Shown: positions 52,869-62,624, counted from the first letter of the stretch. The stretch is DNA of 64,000 nucleotides from Muriicola marianensis (GCF_014638095.1 NZ_BMFH01000001.1:1621227-1685226), one strand, 5' to 3'. Notes: generated by a model not told the origin, from the letters alone. Numbers and translations: made by a program.

Positions 52869-54212
52869 TTATTCTATTCTTACCATGATAAGGTCTGTAC
52901 CTCCCCTGTTCTCAAGAGGGAATAGATCTGTGCTTGCAGTCTCTCCTACTACGATGATCGCCCCGTCTGAGGTTTCCAACACGTCAAATCCAAATTCGAG
53001 GTCCGTCCCGCCAAGGGCCTGCTCCCACAGCAATTGCCCGTGGCTGTCTACTTTGAAGATCCAGAGGTCGTTCTCCCCTGCATTGGTGCTGACGTCCTGG
53101 TCGGTGCTCCTTGAGTTACCCACGATAACATACCCGCCGTCAAGGGTCGGGCAGATGGCTTCAGCTGCTTCGAAGGCTGAGCCCCCATAGGTTCGTTCCC
53201 ACAGGAGTTGTCCCTGCGCATCTGTCTTGATCACCCAGGCGTCCGAGCCGCCGTGGGAGGCAGATACATCCCCGTCAGCGCTAAAGGTACTGCCAGTGAT
53301 CACATATCCCCCGTCACGGGTCTGTGCCACATCATTGGCAATGTCTATCTCGGTACCGCCATAGGAATGCTGCCAGGCCAGTTCCCCTGTTTCGCTGACC
53401 TTTACCACCCAGAAATCGTAGGATCCTCTGGGGTCCGAAATGTCAAAATCATCGCTTTCCGAAAACCCGGCCATCACATAGCCCCCATCATGGGCCCTGG
53501 CGACCGCATGGGCCCGGTCATTGTTGGTCCCGCCAAAATATGACCTCCATTCGATATCCCCTCCAGAATCCAGTTTGGTCCCCCAGAATTCTCCTACTCC
53601 GTGCCGGGTAAGGGAGGCATGTTTTTCGGTATATCCATCCGCCCGGGCGGAGGTAATGTCCAAAAATCCGGTAAAGAATAGGCCGCCTTCCGGGGTCTCC
53701 ACCAGATCGTAGCTGTGGTCGTGACCCGAAAACCCGAAGCTCTGTTCCCAAAGCAGGTTTCCCAGCCCGTCAAGCCTCAGTACCCAGTTGTCGTGAAAGC
53801 CTTCATTATTGCTGGCGTCCCCATCGGAGCTCATCGAATAACCTGTGACCGAAAATCCCCCGTCTGAGGTTTGAATGACGGCCTGACCCCGGTCGTCCAT
53901 AGATCCCCCGTAGGTCCTGGACCATATCGCATCCCCATTCCTATCGGTCTTCAGCAGCCAGTAATCATTCACCTGGGTCGACTTCCCCTGGAGATCCCCG
54001 TCTGTGCTTTTGGAATACCCCAGTACGGCAAATCCTCTATCAAGGGTCTCGACCACCGAACGGGGGGTATCATCCCCTGAACCCCCGAACGACCTTATCC
54101 AGACTACCTCCCCTCTGAACTCCCGAAGCTCTTCCTCCGGCTCGGGCATTCTGTCATAGGAACACCCAGCCAGAGCCAGGATCAAAAAAAGGAAACCTGT
54201 CTTCTTGAACAT
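52869..54212 (-). CDS. Repeat-propeller lipoprotein
   Basis: A 447-residue lipoprotein (lipobox LALAGC, Cys17) made of about seven repeats of 50-60 residues. A typical unit reads SFGGSGDDTPRSVVETLDRG, then GYSKSTDGDLQ, then a DYWLLKTDRNGDAIW-like strand. The pattern is a predicted seven-bladed beta-propeller with acidic DGD loops that may bind calcium, as in the SBBP and related repeat lipoproteins of Bacteroidota. Function is unknown. It starts 7 nt after the choice-of-anchor B gene, so the two lipoproteins are co-expressed. Confidence 0.8.
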   Translation of the reverse strand: MFKKTGFLFLILALAGCSYDRMPEPEEELREFRGEVVWIRSFGGSGDDTPRSVVETLDRGFAVLGYSKSTDGDLQGKSTQVNDYWLLKTDRNGDAIWSRTYGGSMDDRGQAVIQTSDGGFSVTGYSMSSDGDASNNEGFHDNWVLRLDGLGNLLWEQSFGFSGHDHSYDLVETPEGGLFFTGFLDITSARADGYTEKHASLTRHGVGEFWGTKLDSGGDIEWRSYFGGTNNDRAHAVARAHDGGYVMAGFSESDDFDISDPRGSYDFWVVKVSETGELAWQHSYGGTEIDIANDVAQTRDGGYVITGSTFSADGDVSASHGGSDAWVIKTDAQGQLLWERTYGGSAFEAAEAICPTLDGGYVIVGNSRSTDQDVSTNAGENDLWIFKVDSHGQLLWEQALGGTDLEFGFDVLETSDGAIIVVGETASTDLFPLENRGGTDLIMVRIE

Positions 54213-54219
54213 GACCTTG

Positions 54220-55476
54220 CTAGTTAGATGGGGCGATCACAAAGAATCCGGAATTGATGTCATTCAGGACGATCTTGCCGCTTTCAAAATAAGGATACAC
54301 GCTCCACACCCCTGAGAAAGAGGCGTTGTTGGAGGATGGAAAGGTATCAAAATAACCCACTTCCGAGATCGTCCCGCCAGGCAGGTCCGTAATGTCCAGT
54401 ATTCGAACACCGGCGGTGTAATTGGCCAGATAATAGGTATTCCCTTTCACATAACCGTTGTGGTCGATGGCAGAGGTCGAACCTGTGTAAGTGGTCATCA
54501 AAGCAGGGGCATCCAGGTCGACCAGATCAAAGACCAAGGTCCTGGAATTAAAGCCGAAATTGATCTCGTCCAGTTCGTCCCCCAGGATAAAATAACGCTG
54601 ATCTTCCGTGAACCATCCCTGATGGGTATAGCCCAGATTGGAATACGAAATGGTGGATATGCTGGCAGGGTTTTGTTTATCGGTAACATCTACCACAACC
54701 ATGGCATTTTCATTGGCCCCTATAAAGATCTCTCTGCCTGTGTAATCGGCGTCCGGGCCGTTGTAGAGGACAACCTGGGCGTCATGGGTGTAGCCGCTAT
54801 CGCCATATCCCCCCTCTGCTGTTGGATTCAAGGGATCCTGAATGTTGACGAAATGGACCCCTCCATTATAGGCATCGCCCCGGTCGGTGCCCACTCCGTA
54901 GGCATAGCCGGTTGCCTCGTTGATGACGATATTGTGTGAATTCCCGAAACCGGTGTACCGTGTATCCGCAGTGAAGGTGGCAGGCGTGTTGGTGACCGAA
55001 AGCAGGTTACGCAGGTCAAACACCTGCATCCCGTGCCCCCCGGCTTCTGCTCCGATAAAGGCATAATCCCCATAGACTTTGATATCCCGCCAGGAACTGG
55101 ATGTGGTGGCCGTAGGCAGTTTGCCGAGGTAGACCAGGTTCTCCGTATCCGTGATCTCTACAAAGGCCGTCCCGTTGTTAAGTCCGACCAGGGCAAATTC
55201 CCTTGAGGTTGCAGTGTCTGTCCACCCCCAGATATCATTCCCCGCCGTTGCACCAAGGGCACTCAGATCCAATCGGCCCAGCAGATCGTACCCTTCGCAG
55301 GGAAATACTCCGGCCATACCGTTCTCGCAGGGCACAAAACTGGTAACCGGATCTACTGGTTCTTCCACTGGAGGGTCATCCACGGGATTGATAACATTGA
55401 AATCAGGTGCAGGGTCATCATTTTTTGAGCAGGCAAAAGAAATGATGAATAAAATGAGGAGGAGGGTTCTTTTCAT
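54220..55476 (-). CDS. Choice-of-anchor B family lipoprotein
   Basis: A 418-residue lipoprotein (lipobox ISFAC, Cys16, then SKNDDPAPD). The body has LVIVD-like repeats, for example FVEITDTENLVYLGKLPT, MQVFDLRNLLSVTNTPA, MVVVDVTDKQNPASI and VRILDITDLPGG, typical of the choice-of-anchor B propeller. The phrase GNSHNIVINEATGYAYGVG is also characteristic. Surface or periplasmic location is expected; function is unknown. It is the upstream gene of a lipoprotein pair, divergent from thiL with a 75-nt spacer. Confidence 0.85.
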   Translation of the reverse strand: MKRTLLLILFIISFACSKNDDPAPDFNVINPVDDPPVEEPVDPVTSFVPCENGMAGVFPCEGYDLLGRLDLSALGATAGNDIWGWTDTATSREFALVGLNNGTAFVEITDTENLVYLGKLPTATTSSSWRDIKVYGDYAFIGAEAGGHGMQVFDLRNLLSVTNTPATFTADTRYTGFGNSHNIVINEATGYAYGVGTDRGDAYNGGVHFVNIQDPLNPTAEGGYGDSGYTHDAQVVLYNGPDADYTGREIFIGANENAMVVVDVTDKQNPASISTISYSNLGYTHQGWFTEDQRYFILGDELDEINFGFNSRTLVFDLVDLDAPALMTTYTGSTSAIDHNGYVKGNTYYLANYTAGVRILDITDLPGGTISEVGYFDTFPSSNNASFSGVWSVYPYFESGKIVLNDINSGFFVIAPSN

Positions 55477-55539
55477 AGCAAACCGACTTGGGAACGAGTA
55501 CTTTTCAAAGTAAAGATACGATTTCTGTCAGATCCTCCT

Positions 55540-55547
55540 TAATTTTG
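55540..55547 (+). promoter_or_regulatory. -7 box TAATTTTG immediately before thiL
   Basis: Full match to TAnnTTTG with only 4 nt to the thiL ATG (55552). As with hflX, the transcript would be leaderless or nearly so. No -33 TTG at the expected place. Confidence 0.5.
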
Positions 55548-55551
55548 CAGG

Positions 55552-56601
55552 ATGCTGGAAGACAAAGATCCTCAAAAGACATCCCTGGAGAAACTGGGCG
55601 AATTTGGCCTGATCGATCGGCTCACACAAGCCTTTTCCCCAAAACAACCTTCTACCCTTTACGGGGTAGGTGATGATGCAGCGGTCCTGAAATTTGGAGA
55701 CGAGGCCGTCCTGGTAAGTACGGACCAACTGATCGAAGGCATCCACTTCGACCTCAGTTTTATGCCCCTGAAACACCTCGGGTACAAGTCGGTTGTAGTA
55801 AACCTCAGCGACATCTGCGCTATGAATGGCATCCCTACCCAGGTGACCGTTTCCATCGCCGTCTCCAACCGCTTTCCGCTGGAAGCCCTGGAAGAACTCT
55901 ATGCCGGGATCAAGCTGGCCTGCGATATCTACCAGGTAGACCTCGTGGGGGGTGATACCACCTCCTCAGACAGGGGACTGTACATTTCCGTGACCGCCAT
56001 AGGGCATGCTGCCGAAAAAGAGGTGGCCTATCGAAACGGAGCCCAGCCCAATGACCTGCTGGTCGTCACGGGCGACCTGGGCGGAGCCTATATGGGGTTG
56101 AAGGTGCTGCAGAGAGAAAAGGAAGTCTTTAAGGTGAATCCCAATAACCAGCCGGACCTGGAGCCTTATTCCTACATAGTGGAAAGGCAGTTAAAGCCAG
56201 AAGCGCGCAAAGACATTGTAGCCTTGCTGAAAGACCTTGAGGTAAAGCCCACTTCTATGATCGACATCAGTGACGGGTTGTCTTCTGAGATCCTGCATTT
56301 GTGTGAGAAGAGCAAGGTAGGGTGCCAGGTATTTGAAGATAAGATCCCGCTGGATCCCACGGTGATCTCCGTCTGTGAGGAATTCGTATTGGACAGTACT
56401 ATGATCGCGCTGAGCGGGGGAGAGGACTATGAATTGTTATTTACAATCAGTCAGGATGATTATCCCAAAATAAAGGGCAACCCCAATCTTACTGTCGTGG
56501 GGCATATGACAGAAGCAGATCGGGGCGCACACTTAATTACCAGGAATGAGGAAAGTATACCCTTAAAGGCCCAGGGATGGAATTCCTTTGGGCAAGGGTA
56601 A
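55552..56601 (+). CDS. thiL: Thiamine-monophosphate kinase
   Basis: A 349-residue kinase that phosphorylates thiamine monophosphate to thiamine diphosphate with ATP. Motifs are YGVGDDAAVLKFGDEAVL with the metal-binding aspartates, STDQLIEGIHFDLSF, LVGGDTTSSDRGLYIS, DISDGLSSEI and SGGEDYELLFTI. No TPP riboswitch is visible, and the promoter leaves no room for one. Single gene, convergent with the small CxxC protein. Confidence 0.96.
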   Translation: MLEDKDPQKTSLEKLGEFGLIDRLTQAFSPKQPSTLYGVGDDAAVLKFGDEAVLVSTDQLIEGIHFDLSFMPLKHLGYKSVVVNLSDICAMNGIPTQVTVSIAVSNRFPLEALEELYAGIKLACDIYQVDLVGGDTTSSDRGLYISVTAIGHAAEKEVAYRNGAQPNDLLVVTGDLGGAYMGLKVLQREKEVFKVNPNNQPDLEPYSYIVERQLKPEARKDIVALLKDLEVKPTSMIDISDGLSSEILHLCEKSKVGCQVFEDKIPLDPTVISVCEEFVLDSTMIALSGGEDYELLFTISQDDYPKIKGNPNLTVVGHMTEADRGAHLITRNEESIPLKAQGWNSFGQG

Positions 56602-56602
56602 T

Positions 56603-56821
56603 TCAGGCTACTTGCTGTTCACCTGCATGTCTTTTTCTATAGATAATCTCGAGGGTATGATTAATGTCCTGCAATTCGGGGGTGAGGACGGATAAGTTAC
56701 CACTGACGTCCGTGGTCACTTCCTTTCCACAATGGACGCATTTATATTCCTTGATGTGCTGGGTCACTTTCTTGGACACGGAGTAGTGGTGTCCGAAGAT
56801 CTGGCAGAATATTTTTTTCAT
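56603..56821 (-). CDS. Small CxxC protein of unknown function
   Basis: A 72-residue protein with Cys6, His11-His12 and a CVHCGKEVTTD motif (CxxC near residue 28), which together may form a zinc-ribbon-like site. It has no signal peptide. A short protein beginning KKIFCQIFGHHY is common in flavobacteria but has no assigned role. The stop lies 1 nt from the thiL stop (convergent). The ATG at 56821 gives the whole domain. Confidence 0.75.
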   Translation of the reverse strand: MKKIFCQIFGHHYSVSKKVTQHIKEYKCVHCGKEVTTDVSGNLSVLTPELQDINHTLEIIYRKRHAGEQQVA

Positions 56822-57079
56822 GAAGTAGGTTATTAAATCGCATGGCCTGGTCGGGGGAACCTCAACAATGCATTGTTACATTTTAGTTTTCAGCATTCAT
56901 CACAGGGTTTCTCGTTAACATTTTAAAAAGGAACGTTCACTTTAAACTATTTATTGAGTGCCCTGCGGTATTTTTCTCATTTTTTCGATGAACGTATCTT
57001 TTCTCCCCTTAAGTGTTACGATTAATATGTGATTCCGGATCTCGATTTTTCCATTATCTTTCAACAATATCTTAGTTAT

Positions 57080-58357
57080 ATGAGACAAGTCCGGGAACTC
57101 CTGGTCACGGCCTTTGCACTCTTTTCCCTCTTCTTCGGGGCAGGGAATCTTATCCTGCCTCCAATGCTTGGGTTTAAGGCGGGGCCCGATTGGTGGCTCG
57201 TGGCCCTGGGCTTTGCCGTATCTGCCGTGTTTATTGCCATTCTGGGAATTCGTGCCCATGCCAGATTGCAGGGTACCATCTTCGATTTTGGTGTTAAGGT
57301 CTCCCCTGCATTCAGTCTGGTCTACTGTTATATCGTCTATGCGATCTCCATCAGCCTGCCATCCCCTAGGACGGCATCGGTGACACACGAAATGGCCATC
57401 GCCCCCTTTTTTGAGGTCAGCTCCCTGGCCACCAGTTTCTTTTATTTTGGCCTTGTCCTGGTCTTTGCCCTCAATCGGAATAAGATTCTGGACATTATCG
57501 GGAAACTGATGACCCCTGCCATCTTGCTTATCCTACTCGCTATCATAGGCTTGATCATCTTTTCAAAACCCTTTGAGTTTGTTGAACCCCTGATTGCACA
57601 TCCTTTCAGTTATTCCATTTTGGAGGGCTACCAGACCTTTGATGCCATAGGTGCGGTGGTGGTCGGAGGAGTGATCATCGTCTCCGTCAACCTCAAAAAC
57701 AACAAAACTTATGAGGAAAAGCGCAAACTGATCGCCAATGCCGGATGGCTGGCCGGAGGCACCCTTCTGCTGGTCTATTCAGGGTTGATGCTTTCGGCCG
57801 CTTTGATGCAATCGGATTTCGAGACGGATATCAGCAGGACAGCACTACTGCAGCAAATGAGTCTTTTTGCCTTAGGTCCGGTAGGAAGGGGACTTTTTTC
57901 AATTCTCGTAGGACTGGCTTGTTTCACCACAGCAGTTGGGGTAGTTACCGGTACAGCGGATTTTGTCAGATCCAGATTTTCAGATTCGAAATCGGCCTAT
58001 GTGATCACCGCCGTGATCGGCAGTCTCCTCGGGGTCCTTATGGGACAGCTGGAAGTAGGGTATATCATAGACGTGGCACTTCCGGCCCTGATGTTCATCT
58101 ATCCGATCACCATCGTCCTCATCATCCTTAATGCCTTGCCTGAACGCTGGGCCTCAGCGGGCGTATTCAAAAGCGTGGTATGGGTGACGATCCTTTTCAG
58201 CATACCCGATTTCCTCCAGAGCCTTAACCTGGGAATTGACCTGAAGGCTGTTAATACACTCATCCCCCTGAGTGATATGCAACTCGGATGGGTACTGCCT
58301 GCCTTCCTTGCCCTAATCGTTGCCAATGGAAGAACCTTCTTTAAAAAAAGAAATTAA
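57080..58357 (+). CDS. brnQ: Branched-chain amino acid:cation symporter (LIVCS family)
   Basis: A 425-residue transporter for Leu, Ile and Val with a Na+ or H+ gradient, about twelve hydrophobic segments. The start is set at 57080 (MRQVRELLVTAFALFSLFF), the usual BrnQ opening; the frame extends to 57029 but adds a non-membrane tail with no RBS. Signature segments are FFGAGNLILPP and SISLPSPRTASVTHEMAI. It is a single gene, convergent with pepP (11 nt). Confidence 0.93.
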   Translation: MRQVRELLVTAFALFSLFFGAGNLILPPMLGFKAGPDWWLVALGFAVSAVFIAILGIRAHARLQGTIFDFGVKVSPAFSLVYCYIVYAISISLPSPRTASVTHEMAIAPFFEVSSLATSFFYFGLVLVFALNRNKILDIIGKLMTPAILLILLAIIGLIIFSKPFEFVEPLIAHPFSYSILEGYQTFDAIGAVVVGGVIIVSVNLKNNKTYEEKRKLIANAGWLAGGTLLLVYSGLMLSAALMQSDFETDISRTALLQQMSLFALGPVGRGLFSILVGLACFTTAVGVVTGTADFVRSRFSDSKSAYVITAVIGSLLGVLMGQLEVGYIIDVALPALMFIYPITIVLIILNALPERWASAGVFKSVVWVTILFSIPDFLQSLNLGIDLKAVNTLIPLSDMQLGWVLPAFLALIVANGRTFFKKRN

Positions 58358-58368
58358 AAGCCTTTAGA

Positions 58369-59667
58369 TCAGGCCCTGGATTGCATGATGGCTTCAATCT
58401 CTTCGGCTTCGATCGGGATGTTCTTCATCAGATTCAGAGGGGCTCCTTTTTCCTGTATCACCACGTCGTCTTCCAGGCGGATACCGAAACCCTCGTCGGG
58501 GATGTAGATACCAGGCTCCACGGTAAAGACCATATTCGCTTTCATGGGGGTTTTCAAGGGACCGTAATCATGGGTATCCAGACCTATATGGTGACTGGTG
58601 CCGTGCATGAAGTATTTTTTATAGGCCGGCCAGTCCTTGCTCTCATTCTGCACATCGGCCTTGGTGAGCAAGCCCAGCCCCAGGAGTTCCGAGGTCATGA
58701 TCTTCCCCACCTCCTTGTGGTATTCGGCCCACATGGTCCCGGGGACGAGCATCTTTGTGGCTTCATTCTTAACCCGGAGAACCGCATCGTAAACTTCCCT
58801 TTGCCTTTTAGTGAATTTCCCATTGACGGGTATAGTACGCGTCATGTCGCTAGAGTAATTCGCGTATTCTGCCCCTACGTCGAGGAGAATGAGATCGCCA
58901 TCCTTGCATTGCTGGTTATTGACCACATAATGCAGGACATTAGCATTGTTCCCGGAGGCGATAATAGGCGTATATGCGAACCCTTTAGAACGGTTCCTGA
59001 TAAATTCGTGGAGAAACTCGGCTTCGATCTCGTATTCCCACACCCCGGGCGCAGTGAAGTTGAGGACACGCCTGAACCCTTTTTCGGTAATATCACAGGC
59101 TTGCTGCATCAAGGCGATTTCCTGGGGTTCCTTCACTCCTCTGAGTTCCTGTAAAATAGGGTTGCTCTTGGCCCAGTTGTGGGCGGGGAATTTTTCCTTG
59201 CACCTGCGGATAAAACGGTCTTCCCGGGTCTCGGTCTCCACGGACTGGCGGTAGTGCTCGTTGGTATTGAAATAGACCATATCGGCCTCGGTCATCAGGT
59301 CGAAGAACACCTTGTCAAAATCTTTCAGCCATTGTATGTTTTGTATCCCACTTACGGCAGTTGCCTTTTCCTTCGATAATTTTTCCCCTTCCCAGACCGC
59401 GATATGATCATTGGTCTCCCTGACAAAGAGGATCTCCCGTTGCTCCTTGTTTAAGGCATTTGGAAAAAGCAGGAGGATGCTCTCTTCCTGGTCTGCCCCA
59501 CTCAGATAGAAAATATCCCGGTGCTGCTCGAAGGGCATGGTGCTGTCTGCACTTATGGGATAGATATCATTGGAATTGAATATGGCGATGCTCCCGGGCT
59601 TCATTTTTGCCATGAACTTTTCCCGGTTTTTTACAAAGAGCTTAGGGTCGATAGGGTGATATTTCAT
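58369..59667 (-). CDS. pepP: Xaa-Pro aminopeptidase (M24B)
   Basis: A 432-residue metallo-aminopeptidase that removes N-terminal residues next to proline. The start is set at 59667 (MKYHPIDPKLFVKNREKF), the usual start in Bacteroidota; the 30 in-frame residues upstream overlap the promoter. Metal ligands are in LLDVGAEYANYSSDMTRTI (two Asp), GTSHHIGLDTHD (His), FTVEPGIYIPDEG (Glu) and GIRLEDDVVI (Glu). The N-terminal creatinase domain (FNSNDIYPISADSTMPF) is intact. Divergent from the third BNR gene. Confidence 0.94.
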   Translation of the reverse strand: MKYHPIDPKLFVKNREKFMAKMKPGSIAIFNSNDIYPISADSTMPFEQHRDIFYLSGADQEESILLLFPNALNKEQREILFVRETNDHIAVWEGEKLSKEKATAVSGIQNIQWLKDFDKVFFDLMTEADMVYFNTNEHYRQSVETETREDRFIRRCKEKFPAHNWAKSNPILQELRGVKEPQEIALMQQACDITEKGFRRVLNFTAPGVWEYEIEAEFLHEFIRNRSKGFAYTPIIASGNNANVLHYVVNNQQCKDGDLILLDVGAEYANYSSDMTRTIPVNGKFTKRQREVYDAVLRVKNEATKMLVPGTMWAEYHKEVGKIMTSELLGLGLLTKADVQNESKDWPAYKKYFMHGTSHHIGLDTHDYGPLKTPMKANMVFTVEPGIYIPDEGFGIRLEDDVVIQEKGAPLNLMKNIPIEAEEIEAIMQSRA

Positions 59668-59685
59668 CAGGGTATCAAATTTTTC

Positions 59686-59693
59686 CAAATGTA
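59686..59693 (-). promoter_or_regulatory. Putative -7 box TACATTTG for pepP
   Basis: Minus-strand full match to TAnnTTTG, 18 nt before the pepP ATG. The -33 element is not clear. Confidence 0.4.
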
Positions 59694-59774
59694 ACCAATT
59701 GCGGTCAATTCTTTCAGGTGGCCCTTGTCCTACTTCTGTCAAATTCATACCTTCCAAGAATCAAATTTTTTACT

Positions 59775-62624
59775 ATGAAATACAAGCTTTTTCTGGGTGC
59801 TTTGTGCGGAGTTATGATCCTCTACAGCCAGCCTGAGGCTACCTCCTCAAAAAAGGTCATGGATGGACTGTCCCAAAAGGAAAAGATGGAAGCGAACTCC
59901 CTCGTCAAAAATATCCCGTTTGAGAATATAGGTCCGACCGTCATGAGCGGGCGTGTGGTAGACATAGACGTGAACCCGAACGACCCCACTGAATTCTATG
60001 TGGGCTACGCTTCGGGGGGCCTCTGGCATACCTCCAATAATGGCACTTCCTTCACTCCCGTCCTGGACAATTCTCCTACCCAGAATGTGGGAGATATCGC
60101 AGTAGACTGGAAGAGCGGAACCATCTGGGTAGGCACCGGCGAGAACAACAGTTCCCGTTCATCTTACGCAGGGATTGGCCTCCTGAAATCTACAGACCGT
60201 GGTAAGACCTGGGAAAATATGGGGTTGGCAGATTCCCATCATATAGGTCGGATCCTGATCAACCCTGATAACGTCAACGAAGTAGTGGTGGGCGTTACAG
60301 GTCACCTGTATTCTGAAAATACGGAAAGAGGGGTATACAAGACCACAGATGGAGGTAAGACCTGGAAAAGAACCCTTTTTGTAAACAACGAGACGGGGAT
60401 TATCGACCTGGCCGTATCACCTGTCAACTTCAACATTCAGTACGCAGCGGCCTGGGACAAAGACCGGAAAGCCTGGAATTTTGAAGGCAACGGCAAGGGC
60501 TCCGGCATCTATAAGAGTACAGATGGCGGGAATACCTGGAGGCTGGTAAGCGGCCCGAACAGCGGTTTCCCAACTGGCGACGGGGTAGGGCGAATCGGCC
60601 TGGCGGTCTTTGACAATAACCTTGTCTACGCCGTTCACGACAACCAGTACCGCAGGGAGAAGAAACAGGAGGAGGAAGATGAAGAGGAAGGCCTGAAAAA
60701 AGACGATTTTAAAGAAATGAGTGTACAGCAATTCCTCGACCTGAAGGATGATGACCTGAACGACTTTCTGAAAGAGAATGGCTTCCAGGAAAAATACAGG
60801 GCGGAAAACGTGAAGGAAATGGTGAGGAGCGGTGCGGTCAAACCCGCCGACCTTGCAGCGTACCTTGAGGATGCCAACTCACTCCTGTTCGACACCCCGG
60901 TGATCGGGGCGGAGGTCTACCGCAGTGATGATGGGGGCGCCACCTGGAAAAAACAAAATGAGGATTTTATAGACAACCTGTTCTACAGCTACGGATATTA
61001 TTTTGCACAGATCCGGGTAGACAGGAACAATCCGGAGAAGATCTACCTGGCCGGGGTTCCTCTGATCGCCTCTTCGGACGGTGGCAAGACTTACAAAGCC
61101 ATAGACGGGGACAATGTGCATGCAGACCATCACGCCCTGTGGATCAACCCGGTAAGACCCGGACACCTGATCAATGGGAACGACGGAGGTGTCAATATTT
61201 CCTATGACGACGGGGGGCATTGGATCAAGAACAACTCCCCGGAAGTGGGGCAGTTTTACGCCATCAACATCGATCATCAAAAGCCCTACAATGTCTACGG
61301 TGGCCTGCAGGACAACGGGGTCTGGAAGGGTCCGCACAACGCCGAGGAGAACAGTCGCTGGCATCAGACCGGAGAATACTCCTGGAAATCCATCATGGGT
61401 GGGGACGGGATGCAGGTTCAGATAGATAAAAGAAATCCGAACATCGTATATACCGGCTTTCAATTCGGCAACTACTACCGCCTCGATCTCTCCTCAGGGA
61501 AAAGGAAAAACATACAGCCCAAGCACGAATTGGGGGGGAAACCCTATCGCTTTAACTGGCAGACCCCAATCCTGCTGTCCTCACACAACCAGGATATCAT
61601 CTATTTCGGCGGGAACAAGCTACATCGTTCCCTGAATCAGGGAGACGACTGGGAAGCTATCTCCGGAGATCTTACCAAGGGTGGAAAAGAGGGTAATGTT
61701 GCCTATGGCACCCTCACTACCATTTCGGAGTCTCCTCTGAAATTCGGCTTGCTATATACGGGAAGTGATGACGGACTCATCTACAGGTCGGACAATGGGG
61801 GCGGCAGCTGGGACTTGATCTCCGGGCAGTTCCCAAAAGACCTCTGGGTGAGCCGGGTAGCTGCTTCCAAACACGATAAAGATCGCGTCTATGCTTCTTT
61901 GAACGGATACCGGTGGGACGACTTTACTCCTTATGTGTATGTCAGCGATGACAGGGGCAGGACCTGGAAGAACATAGGCGCCGGCCTTCCAACCTCACCT
62001 GTGAATGTTGTCCTGGAAGATCCGGTAAATGAGGATTTGCTATTTGTCGGGACAGACAACGGGCTTTATCTTTCATTAGACAGGGGAGCATCATGGGAAC
62101 TGTTCCAGAACGGGATACCGAATGTGGCCGTCCACGATCTGGTCATTCAGCCCGAGGAGAAACACCTGCTGGCAGGCACCCATGGAAGGAGTATTTACAA
62201 AGCGGATATCGGCCCCCTGCAGCAAATGACACAGGAGAAGATGGAGGAAGATCTTTTTGTCTACGATATCGCCCCTCTTAAACATTCAGATTACTGGGGG
62301 CATAAGTGGAGTGCCTGGGCTGAGCCGAACACACCGGGAATAGACATTACCTTCTACTCCAGGAAGAAAGGAGATTTCACGGCAAAGATCCAGACCCTGG
62401 ACGGGATCGAGGTAAGCGGATTTGAGATGCGGGCAGACAGGGGCATAAATATCCTGTCTTACGACGTGGCATTTTCAAAAGCAGGGAAGCTGGCCTACCT
62501 GTCTAAGAACAAGGTAAAACTTAAAACGGCAGATGATGGTAAGACCTATCTGCCCAAGGGTTCTTATGAATTGGTACTTAGTGGAAATGGAAAAGAGGTA
62601 AGAACGCCTGTAGTTATAGAGTAG
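59775..62624 (+). CDS. Secreted VPS10/sortilin-like BNR propeller protein (copy 3)
   Basis: A 949-residue member of the same family as the pair at 7972-14319. The start is set at 59775, since MKYKLFLGALCGVMILYSQ is a signal peptide. Asp boxes include KSTDRGKTWEN, KTTDGGKTWKR, KSTDGGNTWRL, RSDDGGATWKK and VSDDRGRTWKN, and the ENIGPTVMSGRV opening matches [10 protein letters not shown] of the others. A charged helical insert of about 80 residues (about 291-375, RREKKQEEEDEEEGLKKDD and on) interrupts the first propeller and is absent from the other two. The C-terminal helical part of the others is shorter here. Function unknown. Confidence 0.85.
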   Translation: MKYKLFLGALCGVMILYSQPEATSSKKVMDGLSQKEKMEANSLVKNIPFENIGPTVMSGRVVDIDVNPNDPTEFYVGYASGGLWHTSNNGTSFTPVLDNSPTQNVGDIAVDWKSGTIWVGTGENNSSRSSYAGIGLLKSTDRGKTWENMGLADSHHIGRILINPDNVNEVVVGVTGHLYSENTERGVYKTTDGGKTWKRTLFVNNETGIIDLAVSPVNFNIQYAAAWDKDRKAWNFEGNGKGSGIYKSTDGGNTWRLVSGPNSGFPTGDGVGRIGLAVFDNNLVYAVHDNQYRREKKQEEEDEEEGLKKDDFKEMSVQQFLDLKDDDLNDFLKENGFQEKYRAENVKEMVRSGAVKPADLAAYLEDANSLLFDTPVIGAEVYRSDDGGATWKKQNEDFIDNLFYSYGYYFAQIRVDRNNPEKIYLAGVPLIASSDGGKTYKAIDGDNVHADHHALWINPVRPGHLINGNDGGVNISYDDGGHWIKNNSPEVGQFYAINIDHQKPYNVYGGLQDNGVWKGPHNAEENSRWHQTGEYSWKSIMGGDGMQVQIDKRNPNIVYTGFQFGNYYRLDLSSGKRKNIQPKHELGGKPYRFNWQTPILLSSHNQDIIYFGGNKLHRSLNQGDDWEAISGDLTKGGKEGNVAYGTLTTISESPLKFGLLYTGSDDGLIYRSDNGGGSWDLISGQFPKDLWVSRVAASKHDKDRVYASLNGYRWDDFTPYVYVSDDRGRTWKNIGAGLPTSPVNVVLEDPVNEDLLFVGTDNGLYLSLDRGASWELFQNGIPNVAVHDLVIQPEEKHLLAGTHGRSIYKADIGPLQQMTQEKMEEDLFVYDIAPLKHSDYWGHKWSAWAEPNTPGIDITFYSRKKGDFTAKIQTLDGIEVSGFEMRADRGINILSYDVAFSKAGKLAYLSKNKVKLKTADDGKTYLPKGSYELVLSGNGKEVRTPVVIE

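Noticed and set aside
55477-55551. TPP riboswitch before thiL
   Set aside because: The spacer is 75 nt, shared with a divergent gene, and the -7 box is 4 nt from the ATG; no THI box seen.
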